Shown one piece after another: positions 19,301-30,420 of a DNA stretch of 64,000 bases. The stretch is from NCBI GenBank assembly GCA_002811675.1, contig PDIM01010328.1, positions 219,202 to 283,201 on the forward strand, given 5' to 3'. The notes under the pieces were generated by a model. That model was not told where the DNA came from and made no database searches. It saw nothing but the letters and a program-made list of their open reading frames with translations. The first letter of the stretch is position 1; each line of letters opens with the position of its first letter. The DNA is from Ichthyosporea sp. XGB-2017a. Lineage: Eukaryota > Opisthokonta > Ichthyosporea. The translations under genes were made by a program, and so were the position numbers.

Positions 19301-21503
19301 TCTCGGAATGGTTTTTGTGAAGATCAGTCCACTGAAGATCAAGTGCGGACCAAAGTCCTGAACAACATATCCAAAGCAGTTTTTTCATTTTCGGCACTAA
19401 ATTCCTTGTTAGTGACAGAGACGGAGGGGTTTACGCATTTTTTCAATGGAAGAAGAACCGTTTGTGATCTAATTCGAAAATTGCTGTTTCTCCCTGCCGC
19501 TGACGAAGAGAAAAAAAGTCAGGAATGCATCCCGAATAATCCTGAAGAGTCACATCTTATAGGATTAGAGTTATTAGGGCTGACCACGTCTTGCTTAGAC
19601 ACATTGCTCTTATTTGAAGCAAAATTTGGCATTACAGACCACTTACTTGGCCTTCAGTTTGATTATATGATTTTTACGGATGAATATTATCGCTATTCTG
19701 AAACTCATCAGGTTACTGAAAAATTTGATATAGAGTCAGAGCACGGATGCCGAGAAAATGTAGGTAGTAAATCTCAGAATAATCATGATATCGAAGATGA
19801 AAGCGTGTGCAAAAGCGAGGACGCAGCTATTACCAATGATGAAGAAGGGCTGAGCTTACCAACGCCGTACATTGTTCCAGGTAATCCCTATGACTTCCAG
19901 TTGGGCTACATGGTAGACGATAATTCCTTAGCAAGAAACCGACTTTTGATCAAAATGGGGATACTTGGGGGCGAAAATGAAAAGTATGTTCCTCCCAAAG
20001 ATTTAAATGATTTTGATCCTTGTAATGTAATGTCTGAAGCTGTGGACTTTCCTCTCTTTTCAAGATATCCCATTCCAAACACATACACAAAAGATCTGAA
20101 TGGCTTTAAAAACATGCTAACTGTGAATGAGCTTGGTCTCTTTGAAGAAAAGAGCGCATTTGAAGCATCATCTATGGAGCTTCTCCGTCTTATTTGGAAG
20201 CGTAACCCAGTAGAATGTGATGAAGCTCTTGATTTTCTTTCCGATTGTGGCAATTCATTTGCTGTCTCTGTGAGAAGAGCGTCTGTGATCGAAGATAAAA
20301 GAAGGGATTCTCTTGGAGAAAGAAATTCAACAAATGTTTCAGGTGAAGAGGTTGAAAAGGCAAAAGATGGTGGTCCTATGGAAGAAAGTGAATTGCGATT
20401 GGTGTCTCGAACCATTCCCTTACTTTTGCAAAGGTTTTCAAATATATACAAGCAAGCAATGAAAAATGAAAATCTTTCAGTTGAAAAAATCCATCTGAGA
20501 TTTCCAAAGAGTATTTTTCCGAGTTGGAGTATTTGTGGCTTAAATCCTAAAGTTACGAATGCTCGAGATGTTACAAAATTTCTTCAAACTGAAGATTTAA
20601 TTGCGATTAATTTAATTACTTCTTATGCCAAGAACCTCAAGAAAGTACCAAATTATTCTGAGCTAACATTAGCCAAAGATCGGCAGACATTTTCCAGAAT
20701 GAACGTCATACCAGAGTACTCGAAGCATATAGAAGAATTTGAAGATAATGAAGTGACTTTTGCCAATAATCTTGCACTGCTAATTTTTAATGTTCGCCAA
20801 GCTATTGTTGCTTCTCCACTTTTTTGCGATAGGCAGTCTTATGAAGGGTTTGACTGGTTTACTGCTGTCATTTTTACGATATTTGAAGGTAGATTGAGTA
20901 TTTCGTGGAGTTTTCTTTCAACCTTTATGTGTCATTTTGGCTCGGCATATGTATGGCCGTATAGGTAAGCTTCTTTTGTATTTTTATTGTTCTTTATCAC
21001 GGTGCTAAAGGTGCTAACATGGACGCTGATAACTTTGTAGGATCGCTGCTTCTAGCCAAAAAGAGATGCCTTTTCCAATACCAATTGGCGTAGTACACCC
21101 GTTGCTCTACAAGACTATACACTGCATAGAAACTATTCTTTGCAAAGAGCTTCCACTAGTCGCTTCTGCATTCCGAGTTTCCGGGTTGGCACCAGCACAG
21201 ATAGCTACTCAATGGGTTCGCCAATGTTTCATTAATTTCCTCGAGTGGAGAGACATTGAGCTCTATATATCATTGTCAGTTCTGCAAGGAGTCGACTACC
21301 AAGTTTACTTTTGCCTTGCAGTTATTCGCCACATTCAGAAGGAAATCCTCCAGCATGCTCAAACTCAAGATCTTGTATTTTTCTTGAGAACGGAGCCTAT
21401 AAAAGGATTCAATGGATATAAAGAAATTGTCTTTATGCAAAGGTTAGCAGATAAGTATCGAGCATCTGTGTTAGACATTCTGTTCGACTATGAAAATGCC
21501 TGA
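16364..21503 (+). CDS. TBC1D32: TBC1D32 / Broad-minded (BROMI) homologue
   Basis: Two exons, 16364-20964 and 21041-21503, separated by a 76-bp GT-AG intron; 1687 aa. An N-terminal helix block (FHTYRLIRAIKRKI) and the block PSCWLRYPEKLLLEVIEAT followed by SLVDPNADWFAKWMH match Broad-minded closely. The middle is armadillo-like helical sequence with low-complexity linkers (near residues 500-530 and 840-870). The end (WFTAVIFTIFEG... then FINFLEWRDIELYISLSVL) is the degenerate, probably inactive TBC domain. In animals BROMI works with the kinase CCRK/CDK20 in cilium assembly and Hedgehog signalling. The protein is longer than the animal one (about 1260 aa), mainly in linkers. An AATAAAG follows the stop. 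Confidence 0.85.
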
Positions 21504-22207
21504 ATAGATTTGGTTTGGTAATAAAGCCGTGTTAAAATTCTGTTTTAAGGACTTATTCTTTTGGAACTCGTTCTGTATTAATATTGGGTAAAGGCTTTGA
21601 TTTTTTTTTTTAAAAAAAAAGTAGAATCTAATTCTGCACGGTTAGTATGCTGTTATGCGCAAGTCAGTGCATTCAGACTGCACCCTGCTCAAAACTCACC
21701 ACATAATAGTTGGGGCCAGCTGGGCTGGTGCCTAATTGGGGCTTTGGACTTTAGTGTTGGGAGAATTGGCCGTTGCTATGGGGAAGGCGGTGAATAATAA
21801 AAGTGTTTACAAACCAAGAGTCATATGGTCAGTGGTGATTTCGGTATAGAAATTGCCATTTTGCCAGAACATGGGGAGGGTTAGGGTAATATCATTCATA
21901 ATTTCCTTTCAAAGTTTCAGTGTAGACTGCATTTTTCTCATTCCGGCGAGACTAAAACAACCAAACTTGGGAACTCCTATCCCCAATCCCCAATCTAATG
22001 GCAAGGCGTTTTAAGATTATCATCGAACCCCATCCAAACCCATAATACATTGATCTAGCACCTCAGCTAGAGGGATTAAATTTCTTACGTACCAAGCATT
22101 ACCATTTACCGAATACCGTTATTGGAGGCACACATACTTCTCTCCGATACATATCTGTTAAACCCCAAAGTTATCCTCTGCAACTCTACTTGTTATCACT
22201 CTCAAGA
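21504..22207. other. Intergenic, T11A9 tract, no gene
   Basis: About 700 bases. It contains the TBC1D32 poly(A) signal (AATAAAG near 21520), one T11A9 tract at 21600-21620, and a GGGTTAGGG word near 21875. No supported gene. Confidence 0.45.
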
Positions 22208-22768
22208 ATGCTGATAAAAAAAAGCTGGAGCTGTTCTTCTCCGCTGCTCACATTAGCAATTGTTGTTTTACTCCTGTGGGCTTCTGCGGGCTTTAGTGAG
22301 GCCAACAAAGTGCCTGATGAATATTCAACAAGATATAATTATGAGGATTCCGATGCATTAGAAGGGTCTGGACGGTTAACAAGAAGGGAATTTGAACTTT
22401 GGAGCCGCTTCAAGAGCGCCTTTCATTGCCTATTTAGCTACAACAACATGAAAACCACATTTGAAACACAGCGTACATTGTTACTTGGAGCACTGGCTGT
22501 TTGGGGAGTATGTCTTTATTTCTTCGTATACAAGAAGTTAATTCAAAATCAAATGCAAGTATACCTGGCTCTCCTGATTATATTATTGGGCATGTTCGGA
22601 CTTTACATGGTAGTAAAGAAGGGCGCCAGTTGTGAATTTGTTCAAAATTCATTAGAAAGTACTTCAGATCTTATTAGCTCAGGCACAGCCAAGCTGCAGC
22701 AAAGCAAGCACAATGCACAGCTAATTAAGCAATTACTGGAAGGACAGAGTGCCTCTAACAAATCGTAA
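22208..22768 (+). CDS. Hypothetical membrane protein, 186 aa
   Basis: The first ATG is at 22208; the frame upstream begins with TTG. The N-terminus is a classic signal peptide or anchor (LLTLAIVVLLLWASAGFSEA). A hydrophilic lumenal segment with tyrosines and acids follows, then two adjacent transmembrane helices (residues about 93-112, TLLLGALAVWGVCLYFFVY, and about 120-140, VYLALLIILLGMFGLYMVV). The tail of about 45 residues is polar. The layout suggests a small secretory-pathway membrane protein. I do not recognise the family. Confidence 0.7.
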   Translation: MLIKKSWSCSSPLLTLAIVVLLLWASAGFSEANKVPDEYSTRYNYEDSDALEGSGRLTRREFELWSRFKSAFHCLFSYNNMKTTFETQRTLLLGALAVWGVCLYFFVYKKLIQNQMQVYLALLIILLGMFGLYMVVKKGASCEFVQNSLESTSDLISSGTAKLQQSKHNAQLIKQLLEGQSASNKS

Positions 22769-23324
22769 GATCAGGAGCTGTAAGGATTTCGGCTTGCACA
22801 CTTGCAGCAGAGGAAGCCGAGGAACGGAGAGCTTTTGCTGTTTTGCTCTTCTGATATTTGTCTTCTTATTCTTTGTGGCCTTACCCCGTGCTCTTCTCTA
22901 TCTTCCAATAAGCACTTCCCTTCCTTGCAACACCAAAAAGTAGCTCCCGTCTCCGTCTCCAGCCCCTTTCACCAACCAGCACAACAAGACCCCAGTCCCT
23001 GATATTTAATCCAGTGCAGAGTGTACCACCCTTTGGTATCCAGATTCCAGTGTCTCTGTGGAATTTACTTTGTGATTGTTTCCTGTAAAATATCCTCAGC
23101 GTCCTGGGCTCTGTGGACTGTGTCCCTGTGACTACTGACTACCTCTCGGAATTTACAATAAAGAAGCGTTAGAGATTTCAATGACTGTTGCGTCGGTGGT
23201 TAGGTGTACTGTTCAGTTAAGTTTAACCTCCGCCTCAGTCCCTCCACATGTCACTCGCGCCTTTCTTTGTCTGGTCACATCGGTTTAAATTACCAAAGCA
23301 AAACTACCCTTCTTCAAAGAACAA
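22769..23324. other. Intergenic, poly(A) signal only
   Basis: No supported gene. An AATAAAG near 23157 could end the upstream transcript. The last 100 bases lead into the HMCES start. Confidence 0.45.
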
Positions 23325-24699
23325 ATGTGTGGAAGAACTGCATTGCTCCTGGTAAGTTTGAATTTGCCTACCTAGATCCAGTTATGTGCGCAGTTCGCAG
23401 AGAAACTGCTCGGCAAATCTCACTGCCCATTACAAAAATATATTCGGTTGCCAACCTTTTCTTTTCTATTGTATGTATTCATGCGCGTCAATCCCTGTTT
23501 CTAGGATGAGGATGAGGTAGAAGAGTTTGCTTTTCCGTACAGCAGAGGAAGATGGCAAGGAAGAGAGCTTTACAGACCTTCGTACAATGTGTGTCCTGGG
23601 AGGTATCAGCCAGTGATTGCTTTATGCCGAGATGGATCAACTACGAAACATCTTTCTAGGTCCTTGTACAGCATGGTAGGAAACTGTCCATTCGAAAATT
23701 GGAGTGTTAACGAAAATTTAGTTTGTCTTTGAATGGTTACTTATGCAGTAAATGTACTTTATGACCATTTTTTTTTTGATCTAGAAATGGGGTTTAGTGC
23801 CGCATTGGACAAAAGGGCCTGTTGATTATGGCACTCTTCTAAAAACTATTAACGCAAGGGGCGAAACAATATCAACAAAACCAACTTTCCGCCCCCTTGT
23901 TGATGGGAAGAGGTGCACTGTGTTGTGCAATGGGTTTATTGAATGGGCACACGAAGGGAAATTGAAAATACCATATTATGTACAGCACGAAGACGGCAGA
24001 CCGATGGCTCTGGGGGGGTTGTATAGTGTTCGAAAAGTAGAAGATGGCAAAACAGAGTACACGTATACCATCATTACCACACCGCCATGCAAACAGATTG
24101 AATGGTTGCACGATCGCATGCCATTTATTTTGTCCTCGCAAGAAGACATTGATAAATGGCTCGGCTTAAGTGTTGTAGACGATGATGGCAAAAATGTGAA
24201 ATATGAAAGCGTAAAGGAAATGATTAATCCTTTTTCAGGAAAACTGAAATTCACAGAGATCAGCAGGGACATCAATAGTGTAAAAAACGATTCACCTTCT
24301 TGTCTTAAACCAGTGGACGAACAACCTAAGCTAATGTCATTCTTTGGGGCGTCGGCTGGCTCTCGCCAAAGTTCTCCCAAAAACAAAAATACAGCAGAAA
24401 GAAGGGCTTTTAAAGGAAAAGCGGAAGGGTCTATTGTAGACGGTGCTCTTGAAGTCAAAAGAACTTCTATAGGCAACGTAACTCATCCCAGTCAGCTTGC
24501 TGAATCTGAAACAAAGGTTAAAAAAGAAACAAAAGGCTCACAGAACAATCTTATCTCCCCTTCCGCTGCCAAAAGAAAGCTGGAGAGGCCCAGAGGACAG
24601 ACCTCAATAGCTTCGTTTCTCACTATTAGTCCGAAGAAAGAGAATCAGACAGAGAAAGAAAGCTTGTCTTCCCAGCCTTCCAAGCGCAACAAAGTGTAG
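23325..24699 (+). CDS. HMCES: HMCES/SRAP DNA-protein crosslink protein with PIP boxes
   Basis: Three exons, 23325-23351 (only nine codons), 23505-23675 and 23785-24699; 370 aa. The first exon encodes MCGRTALLL, giving the catalytic Cys2 once Met1 is removed. Exon 2 ends with YRPSYNVCPGRYQPV and exon 3 starts KWGLVPHWTK. The other active-site elements are INARGETI (Asn, residue about 89), GFIEW (Glu) and HDRMPFIL (His). SRAP proteins form a stable thiazolidine link to abasic sites in single-stranded DNA at forks. The C-terminal tail carries a canonical PCNA-binding box, QPKLMSFF (residue about 246), and a second one, QTSIASFL (residue about 338), supporting replication-fork recruitment. AATAAA signals follow near 24750. 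Confidence 0.93.
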
Positions 24700-25124
24700 C
24701 GTTGCTGTTAAGCCCGTTATTTCCGCAAAGATACCTTCGCCCGCATGCAAAATAAAGAGCAATAAATTATTAAGTTATGGTAACGTGCGAAATGGTGTTT
24801 GAGGCTGGTGCCGGGGAAGAACATGAAGCCTTTTGGAGTGTCCGCGCGCTATGAGCTTCTTTGGATGTCGTCTTGTTCTTTGGCTCACAGAGACAGTACT
24901 CGTAGAGCGTATTGTGAGTAACGCGCTGAGCACTGTGATAGGGTTGGGACTTGGGAGAAGAGTCCCTGCCCGCCTTGGGAGTTGGGGCACCTTACTTCGG
25001 TTGAGGACCACCAAACAGCCAGACATTTTAGGCCTGCAAGTGCGGAAAGGCGAGTGGTAGGATTATCAGAAAGTTTGAACCGCGATTCACCGAAACTTAC
25101 TAAATTTACAGTGACTTGGAACAT
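24700..25124. other. Intergenic, no gene seen
   Basis: About 425 bases with poly(A) signals for HMCES (near 24750 and 24762) and no further supported gene. Confidence 0.45.
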
Positions 25125-26036
25125 ATGGGGAATGGCATGTGCAAGATTATGCCGGGGGTGTATTGCGGCAATATGCGAGGTGAGTGGTTAGCTCCTTCAA
25201 ATCGTTCTGCTGAGGTATTTTGTGCATACTTCGTTATTCAATTTGCTAATCATTATTTTGGTTCGCTTTAGATGCGGCTGATAAAGAGCAACTCACAGGG
25301 AATGGAATCACACACATTTTAAGTGTGCTACAGGAATCCGGGGAAGAAAAAGAGGTTTGTTTGTAGCGCAACTTTGTGGTTGTGAAGTAATTAACAATCC
25401 CGATGCTTATTCTATAGTTAGTTCGAAAAAATATCGTACAAACGAATTAGTGTCATGGATGCAAAGACGGAAAATTTGTAAGTAAGGATGGTTTGACGAG
25501 GAGTTTTGATTTCGATGTGTTGTAGCTAATGCTTCCCGGGCAGATGCCAGTACTTTAAGGAGACCACAGAATGGATACACAATGCGCGTATGGCCGGGGG
25601 ATCTGTGCTGATACACTGGTAAGTCTGCCTGCAGCGTATTGTTGAAAAAGAAAAGCTATAGATTGACGCGGAGATTAACTGAATGGTGGTTCGAAATAGC
25701 ATGGCAGGAATATCGCGGAGCAGTACGATTACAGCAGCCTACATTCTGGCGCTACTGGAAGGTAATGTATCCTCGGAAACAGCCATTGGCATAATCCGCC
25801 TGAGTCGAGATTGTGTTAGCCCCAACTCCGGGTTTCGAGAGCAGCTTGGGATGTACTCTGTAAGCAGAGAGCTACAGGAAATGCGTGGTTGGGTGGGGTT
25901 AGTGAGCAGCGAGGATTATCTGAATGGGGATCGGGAATACCTTAGGGGTTGTATAAAAACACTGGCTGAGGCGGAGGCGAGGTCGTCTGAAGGACATTAC
26001 TCTTCGGACGGGAGGGTGTCCAAGTTCTCGCAGTGA
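25125..26036 (+). CDS. DUSP22/DUSP15-like dual-specificity phosphatase
   Basis: Five exons: 25125-25179, 25272-25354, 25422-25477, 25544-25618 and 25700-26036; all introns are 66-92 bp; 201 aa. The N-terminus MGNGMCKIMPGVYCGN is nearly that of animal DUSP22/DUSP15 and carries an N-myristoylation signal (Gly2). GITHILSV, the general-acid aspartate in VMDAKTENL, and the catalytic loop HCMAGISRSS (Cys and Arg present) follow. The last exon has the terminal helices, with NSGFREQLGMY in place of the animal NVGFQRQLQEF. These phosphatases act at membranes on Tyr/Thr-phosphorylated kinases and adaptors. No domain is missing. The acceptor of exon 3 was chosen because only that site keeps the frame into FEKISYKRISV. 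Confidence 0.92.
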
Positions 26037-26340
26037 AGCTGGTTAAGGAGAGTGAGAGGTGGTCTACACAGACCAAGTCGATACAGGCAATATTATATTG
26101 CGTGCACGTGATAGGGAAATAAATCCAAGGGGCAAGGATATCTAGAATAAGTCTGCCACTGGAATTCAAATAAAAGGCATGTACAAGAAAGAATAGGGGG
26201 CGTGGACTGTAGAGGCATGGCTGCCAGAGAGGTCTGCGAGGACTTTGATTTACTTGTTTGTTTGCAAATCTCTCACTCGCAGAGCTTGGCTATTCTGCTT
26301 TAGTCTGAGGTAAGGAAGGTCCTTCGCACACGTGGGGGTA
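26037..26340. other. Intergenic
   Basis: 304 bases between two genes on the same strand; AATAAA-like words near 26118 and 26168, no gene. Confidence 0.4.
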
Positions 26341-29109
26341 ATGGAGGCCATTAAAGGATATATGACCTCCGTCCTGTTTAGGATGACGGCCACGGCTACG
26401 ATTACCCTTGTGGCTAGCAATCTGATTACAATCACACCTGCCAGCGCTGCTTTCGGGGAGCTTAGTTTCTTTTGTTCTCTGATGACTATCCTTGCGTATA
26501 GTGGGGTTAATACAGGCATGGATCTTGTTAGCATGGTGTGGGCTTTACTGGGAACTATCATTGGAATGGGAGCAGTACTGTCCGCTGCATTGATTGCGGG
26601 GACGGGGCACGGGTCAAATGTCACAGTGTTGCTGTTGCTTATATTTGCCGTGTCTTTCACCTTCTCTTATCTCTATGCGAAGTACCCACCACTAAGTACG
26701 GGATTTTTGGCCGCAAATCTCACAATATCGGTCATGTGGAGATTTATTTACTTCAAAGAATCGGAAGAATTCTACATTTTAGCGTTCAGCTTTTGGAAAA
26801 GCTTCAGCATGGGGGCTCTTTTCCCTTTTCTTGTCAACCTCGTACTGTTTCCTAAAAGTGCTGGCTCGGAACTAGTCGAAAAATGTGATAATCACGCTGA
26901 ACTGCTGAAAGAGCTCATGATGGCGAGCTTTGAAGCTTTTTGCGCAAGCGAAGATGTTGGCGAGAAAGATGCGAAAGTGACAAAATGTATGGGCCGCTGT
27001 GTGGAAAATATGTCTTCTATGAAAGTCCTTTTGAAGCATTCGAAGGCGGAGCCATGTCATAGCCAAGATACGCATTTAAAATTAAAGGCCATGTTGAACT
27101 GGTACCAAAAGATAACAGACAGGTTAGTTATGATTGCCAAACATGGTTGTTCCAAAAATGAACAATCCTTGTCTTGTTCTTCGACCATCTCCCATATGAA
27201 CAAGAAAATCAACGTGGAATTCCGCACTTTCTTTGAAAGTTGCTGTGCAAGTATAGATGAGATTAAAAATCTTGGCTTTCTAGGCAAGGCTTCTGTGTTT
27301 CAAGCTGCAGAAAAGCTGGAAATTTCTACTGAAGAGTTTTATACTCATCTGGAAGAGCACTATCTAGCTTCGTTAGTAGGGGAAGAAAAATCTCAAGCTG
27401 GTTGGACTGTCGTGATCAAACAATGTTATACCTTTTACAATATCAGAGAGCTTGCATCTGACTTAGTGGAAGCGTTAAAAGATCTAGGGTCTCCTAGGCA
27501 GGACTTGATGTGGACCGACAAGAGTGTATTTTTTCGTATGTTTGATGCTGTAATTTTAGGTAATGTAAAGCCAAGTAGCGAAATACCCTTTGAACACTTT
27601 GAATGTACAGACAAAAGAGTCTAAAACTAACATCATTGAGTACTCACAAATTTTCTCCATAGATCATAAGCCATCTGATATGCATGAGAGGCATCAAGAG
27701 ATATGGTGGCGAAACCCAATGTCTGTGCTTGTTTTGTTCTTATCAAGCATGTGTGGACAGTACGCCCTAAAGACAAGTATTATGATCCTTGTTTGGTCCA
27801 TTCCGTGTTACTTTGAAGGCGTAGATGAAATATGCGAAGCATGGCAACAAGAAAATATTTTAATTACTGTAAGTTTTAGATTTTGTGGAAGAGTTGCGAA
27901 AGAATATTTTTGAATTGTTAGCTTACTGAACTTTTGAATGTTAATGCGAATGATTGCGAATAGATTTTCATGGTTATCCTACCTTCTGCCGGAGGAAGCT
28001 TCTTGCGATGTTTAATGCGTTTGGGTGGTGTAGTGCTAGGGGCATCGTATGCCGCTTTGACATGGGTAGTTACCTCTGGTGATGCGTTGTGGTTAACAGT
28101 GCTTAATGGGTTTGGATTCTTTCTTTTTTTCCATGTGAGGTTTCACTTTAAGTTTGGGTGGACAGGTACAGTTGGACTGTTTATGCAGAATCTTACAATT
28201 CTTTATAAATATCAGAACAAGGATGCGGAAGAATTCCCTGGGATTGGGGTGCTGACGTACAAAATCATTGTTGATATTGCTCTTGGGGTGTTCACTGTTA
28301 TTCTTTTGACGCTCGTCATATGGCCCTATTCAGATGTCCGTGAAGTACAGTCCCTTTTGTCAACACTTTCACAAGACCTTAGCCTTCACTATCAAGATAT
28401 TATGACATATCTTCACATGACAGAAGAAATTTTTGACTCGGAGAAAGATTCTCTAACTGAGCACACTCGACGAATGGAAAAGATTTCGAAAGATGTTATT
28501 ACTCGGTGCGAGCAGATGATCTATGCGGCAAGCCAGCAGCCGCGGCCTCATGCCAGGAACAAATTTGAAGAACAGCTGTACTCAAAAATGCTGTCGCGTT
28601 TTTGCACTATTTTAGATATGAATACAACTTTAGCTGATGTGGTCTTCACTGACTTCAGCTGTAGCATGAAGCAATTTGATTATTGGTACAAGACAAACCA
28701 AGGTCGAAAGGATATTTTATCAGCAACATCCACACTCTTTTATTTAATTACAGGGGCTTTGAAGGCGAACCAACCACTACCTCCTTTCTTGCCAAATCCA
28801 CACACACCCAGAAATTATTTGTATTCCAAGTTTAATGACTTGGCAAAAGAGTTTGAGGAAAAAAGAATCGATAGCAATGATACGTGGGTTTTGGTGCGCT
28901 ACTTTAGCTATTGCTTTTCCGCTCTGAAATTTATGGATTGCTTGAATGAAGCAGCAGAATTAGTGTGTGAGGAATTTGGGGTCAGTGGAATTTCTACGAA
29001 ACTTGGAGTGAGAAAGGAAGCTATTTTTTCGTCAAGCCGAGATAGTATCCTGCGCTCTTTGAGAGGATCGGTAACCGCATTTCCAGTGGCGCGTGATACG
29101 ACAGATTAA
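26341..29109 (+). CDS. FUSC/ArAE-family membrane transporter
   Basis: Three exons, 26341-27559, 27663-27868 and 27964-29109 (introns 103 and 95 bp); 856 aa. The real ATG is at 26341; the codon at 26332 is GTG. The layout is the duplicated FUSC plan. An N-terminal membrane block of about six helices (MTATATITLVASNLI through the FPFLVNLVLFP helix) leads to a long soluble helical region. A second membrane block (RNPMSVLVLFLSSM through LGVFTVILLTLVIWPY) and a second soluble helical region follow. Relatives include bacterial aromatic-acid and fusaric-acid exporters, plant ALMT-like proteins and fungal brefeldin-A-sensitivity proteins. Substrate and membrane are unknown. Confidence 0.8.
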
Positions 29110-29567
29110 ATGCTAGATTTCAGCGTCACCTTTTTGTTTTTCTACATAGCTTTTATTTGGATGTTTCGGTGTGTTCTGTGTAGGTGCTACGCGCTTAAAA
29201 ACGGTTTCTTTAATATTATTTATTTACAGAAGGAAAATCCACAAGGCTTGCATCACTTCTACCAGGACCTTTGCACAAAGTGAAATGCCGTCAAGCCACT
29301 TTACTTGTAATATTCATGAAGTACATTAAGGGGTACATTAAACGGGTAAAATACAATGCATTGATTTTCATAGTACGTAGAGCAATGTGTTGGAAAAGAG
29401 AGTTTACAGAAGTCTAATATGAAAGGAAAGATGAATTAACTCAAGTTGTAAATATGTTGATTGGTCGTCTAAAGGCTGGTAGATTCACAGTGAAAGCCCT
29501 CAGCGATCGACAAAACTTAAAGCCAACAGAATGTACTCAGAAGGTGAGGCAAAAAGTACGCAACTTA
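29110..29567. other. Spacer between convergent genes
   Basis: 458 bases between the FUSC and RING-TRAF-LysM stops. A short plus-strand frame starting at 29454 runs into the opposite-strand coding exon and is not called. Confidence 0.45.
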
Positions 29568-30420
29568 TTAGAAAACCGATTTGATGCGCTTCCAAAAGGA
29601 ATCCGGGTTTTGTTTTTTTCCTCTTTGGTGCGGAATTCTGGGGCTGCAATCACCATTTCTAAACCGAAATGTACGTTTTGGCTGGGGAGGAATCAATAAA
29701 ATCTTGTGTGCGATTATATTCTCGTTAAGTAGACGATTATGCCGCATAATGGCCCCTTTGGACACCCCATACAGGATGGAGATCCCAGCAAGGGTGTCCA
29801 TGGCCGAAACAGAGTGTACAATAGAGTCTGAGGAGTTGTCTTCACTCGCTGAGTCAATATCTCTCTCATCTGCACATATAGTTCCGTTAGATAAGGTTAA
29901 CTCCTACAAGAGAGAATAATAAAGATTAAAAAGTTTAGTATACCCAGAAAATTCTTTTCCGCAGTCGCGCTTAATAGAATACATGCACTACCCAACAACA
30001 ATTCCTACTTACACTCAGGTTCGAATTTGAAGCTGTCTTACGAAATTCGCAGTACCTCAGATGAACATGCATATTTTTTCTCGTCACATTTCTTGAGCAT
30101 CCTTGACTTGGGCATTCAATCAGAGAGTTTGGACATTCTCCCGAATAATGCTGCTCTCTCAAATCCCATCGTATATTTGCTCCACATTTACGATCACAAT
30201 GTCTTTCTATCTTATCTGCTTCCTTTTGCATATTTTCGCAATGAGCAAGCTGGCCTCCCCACCAAGACTGAAAATGTCGACAGCAAGGACAGTTTTGCTT
30301 GGATCTAACCCATTTCAAAATACAGTCACGACAAAAGAGGGCATTACAGAACAAGCATGATCTGTTATCAGTTACTGTATCTTGACAAATTACGCAACTG
30401 TAATCAACCGAAACAGTCAT
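29568..30420 (-). CDS. RING - TRAF-type zinc finger - LysM fusion protein
   Basis: Two exons, 30013-30420 and 29568-29903, with a 109-bp GT-AG intron in phase 0; 247 aa; start at the ATG at 30420. The RING is at residues 9-48: CVIC, then CNALFCRDCILKW and CPCCR. The usual His ligand position holds Ala, so the second zinc site is incomplete. A TRAF-type zinc finger covers about residues 70-130 (CGANIRWDLREQH, CPNSLIECPSQGC, HLRYCEFR). After an acidic/serine linker, residues about 165-209 form a LysM domain (VHSVSAMDTLAGISILYGVS ... HKILLIPP). RING plus TRAF zinc fingers suggests an E3 ubiquitin ligase; LysM usually binds GlcNAc glycans or acts as an intracellular adaptor. No signal peptide or membrane segment is visible, so it is probably cytosolic. 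The pairing rests on the splice that joins the two parts. Confidence 0.82.

Noticed and set aside
19906-20451. Minus-strand frame inside TBC1D32
   Set aside because: Shadow; serine-rich antisense of the charged TBC1D32 sequence.
29454-29699. Plus-strand frame of 81 codons after the FUSC gene
   Set aside because: Its second half is antisense to the LysM exon and the remainder has no support.
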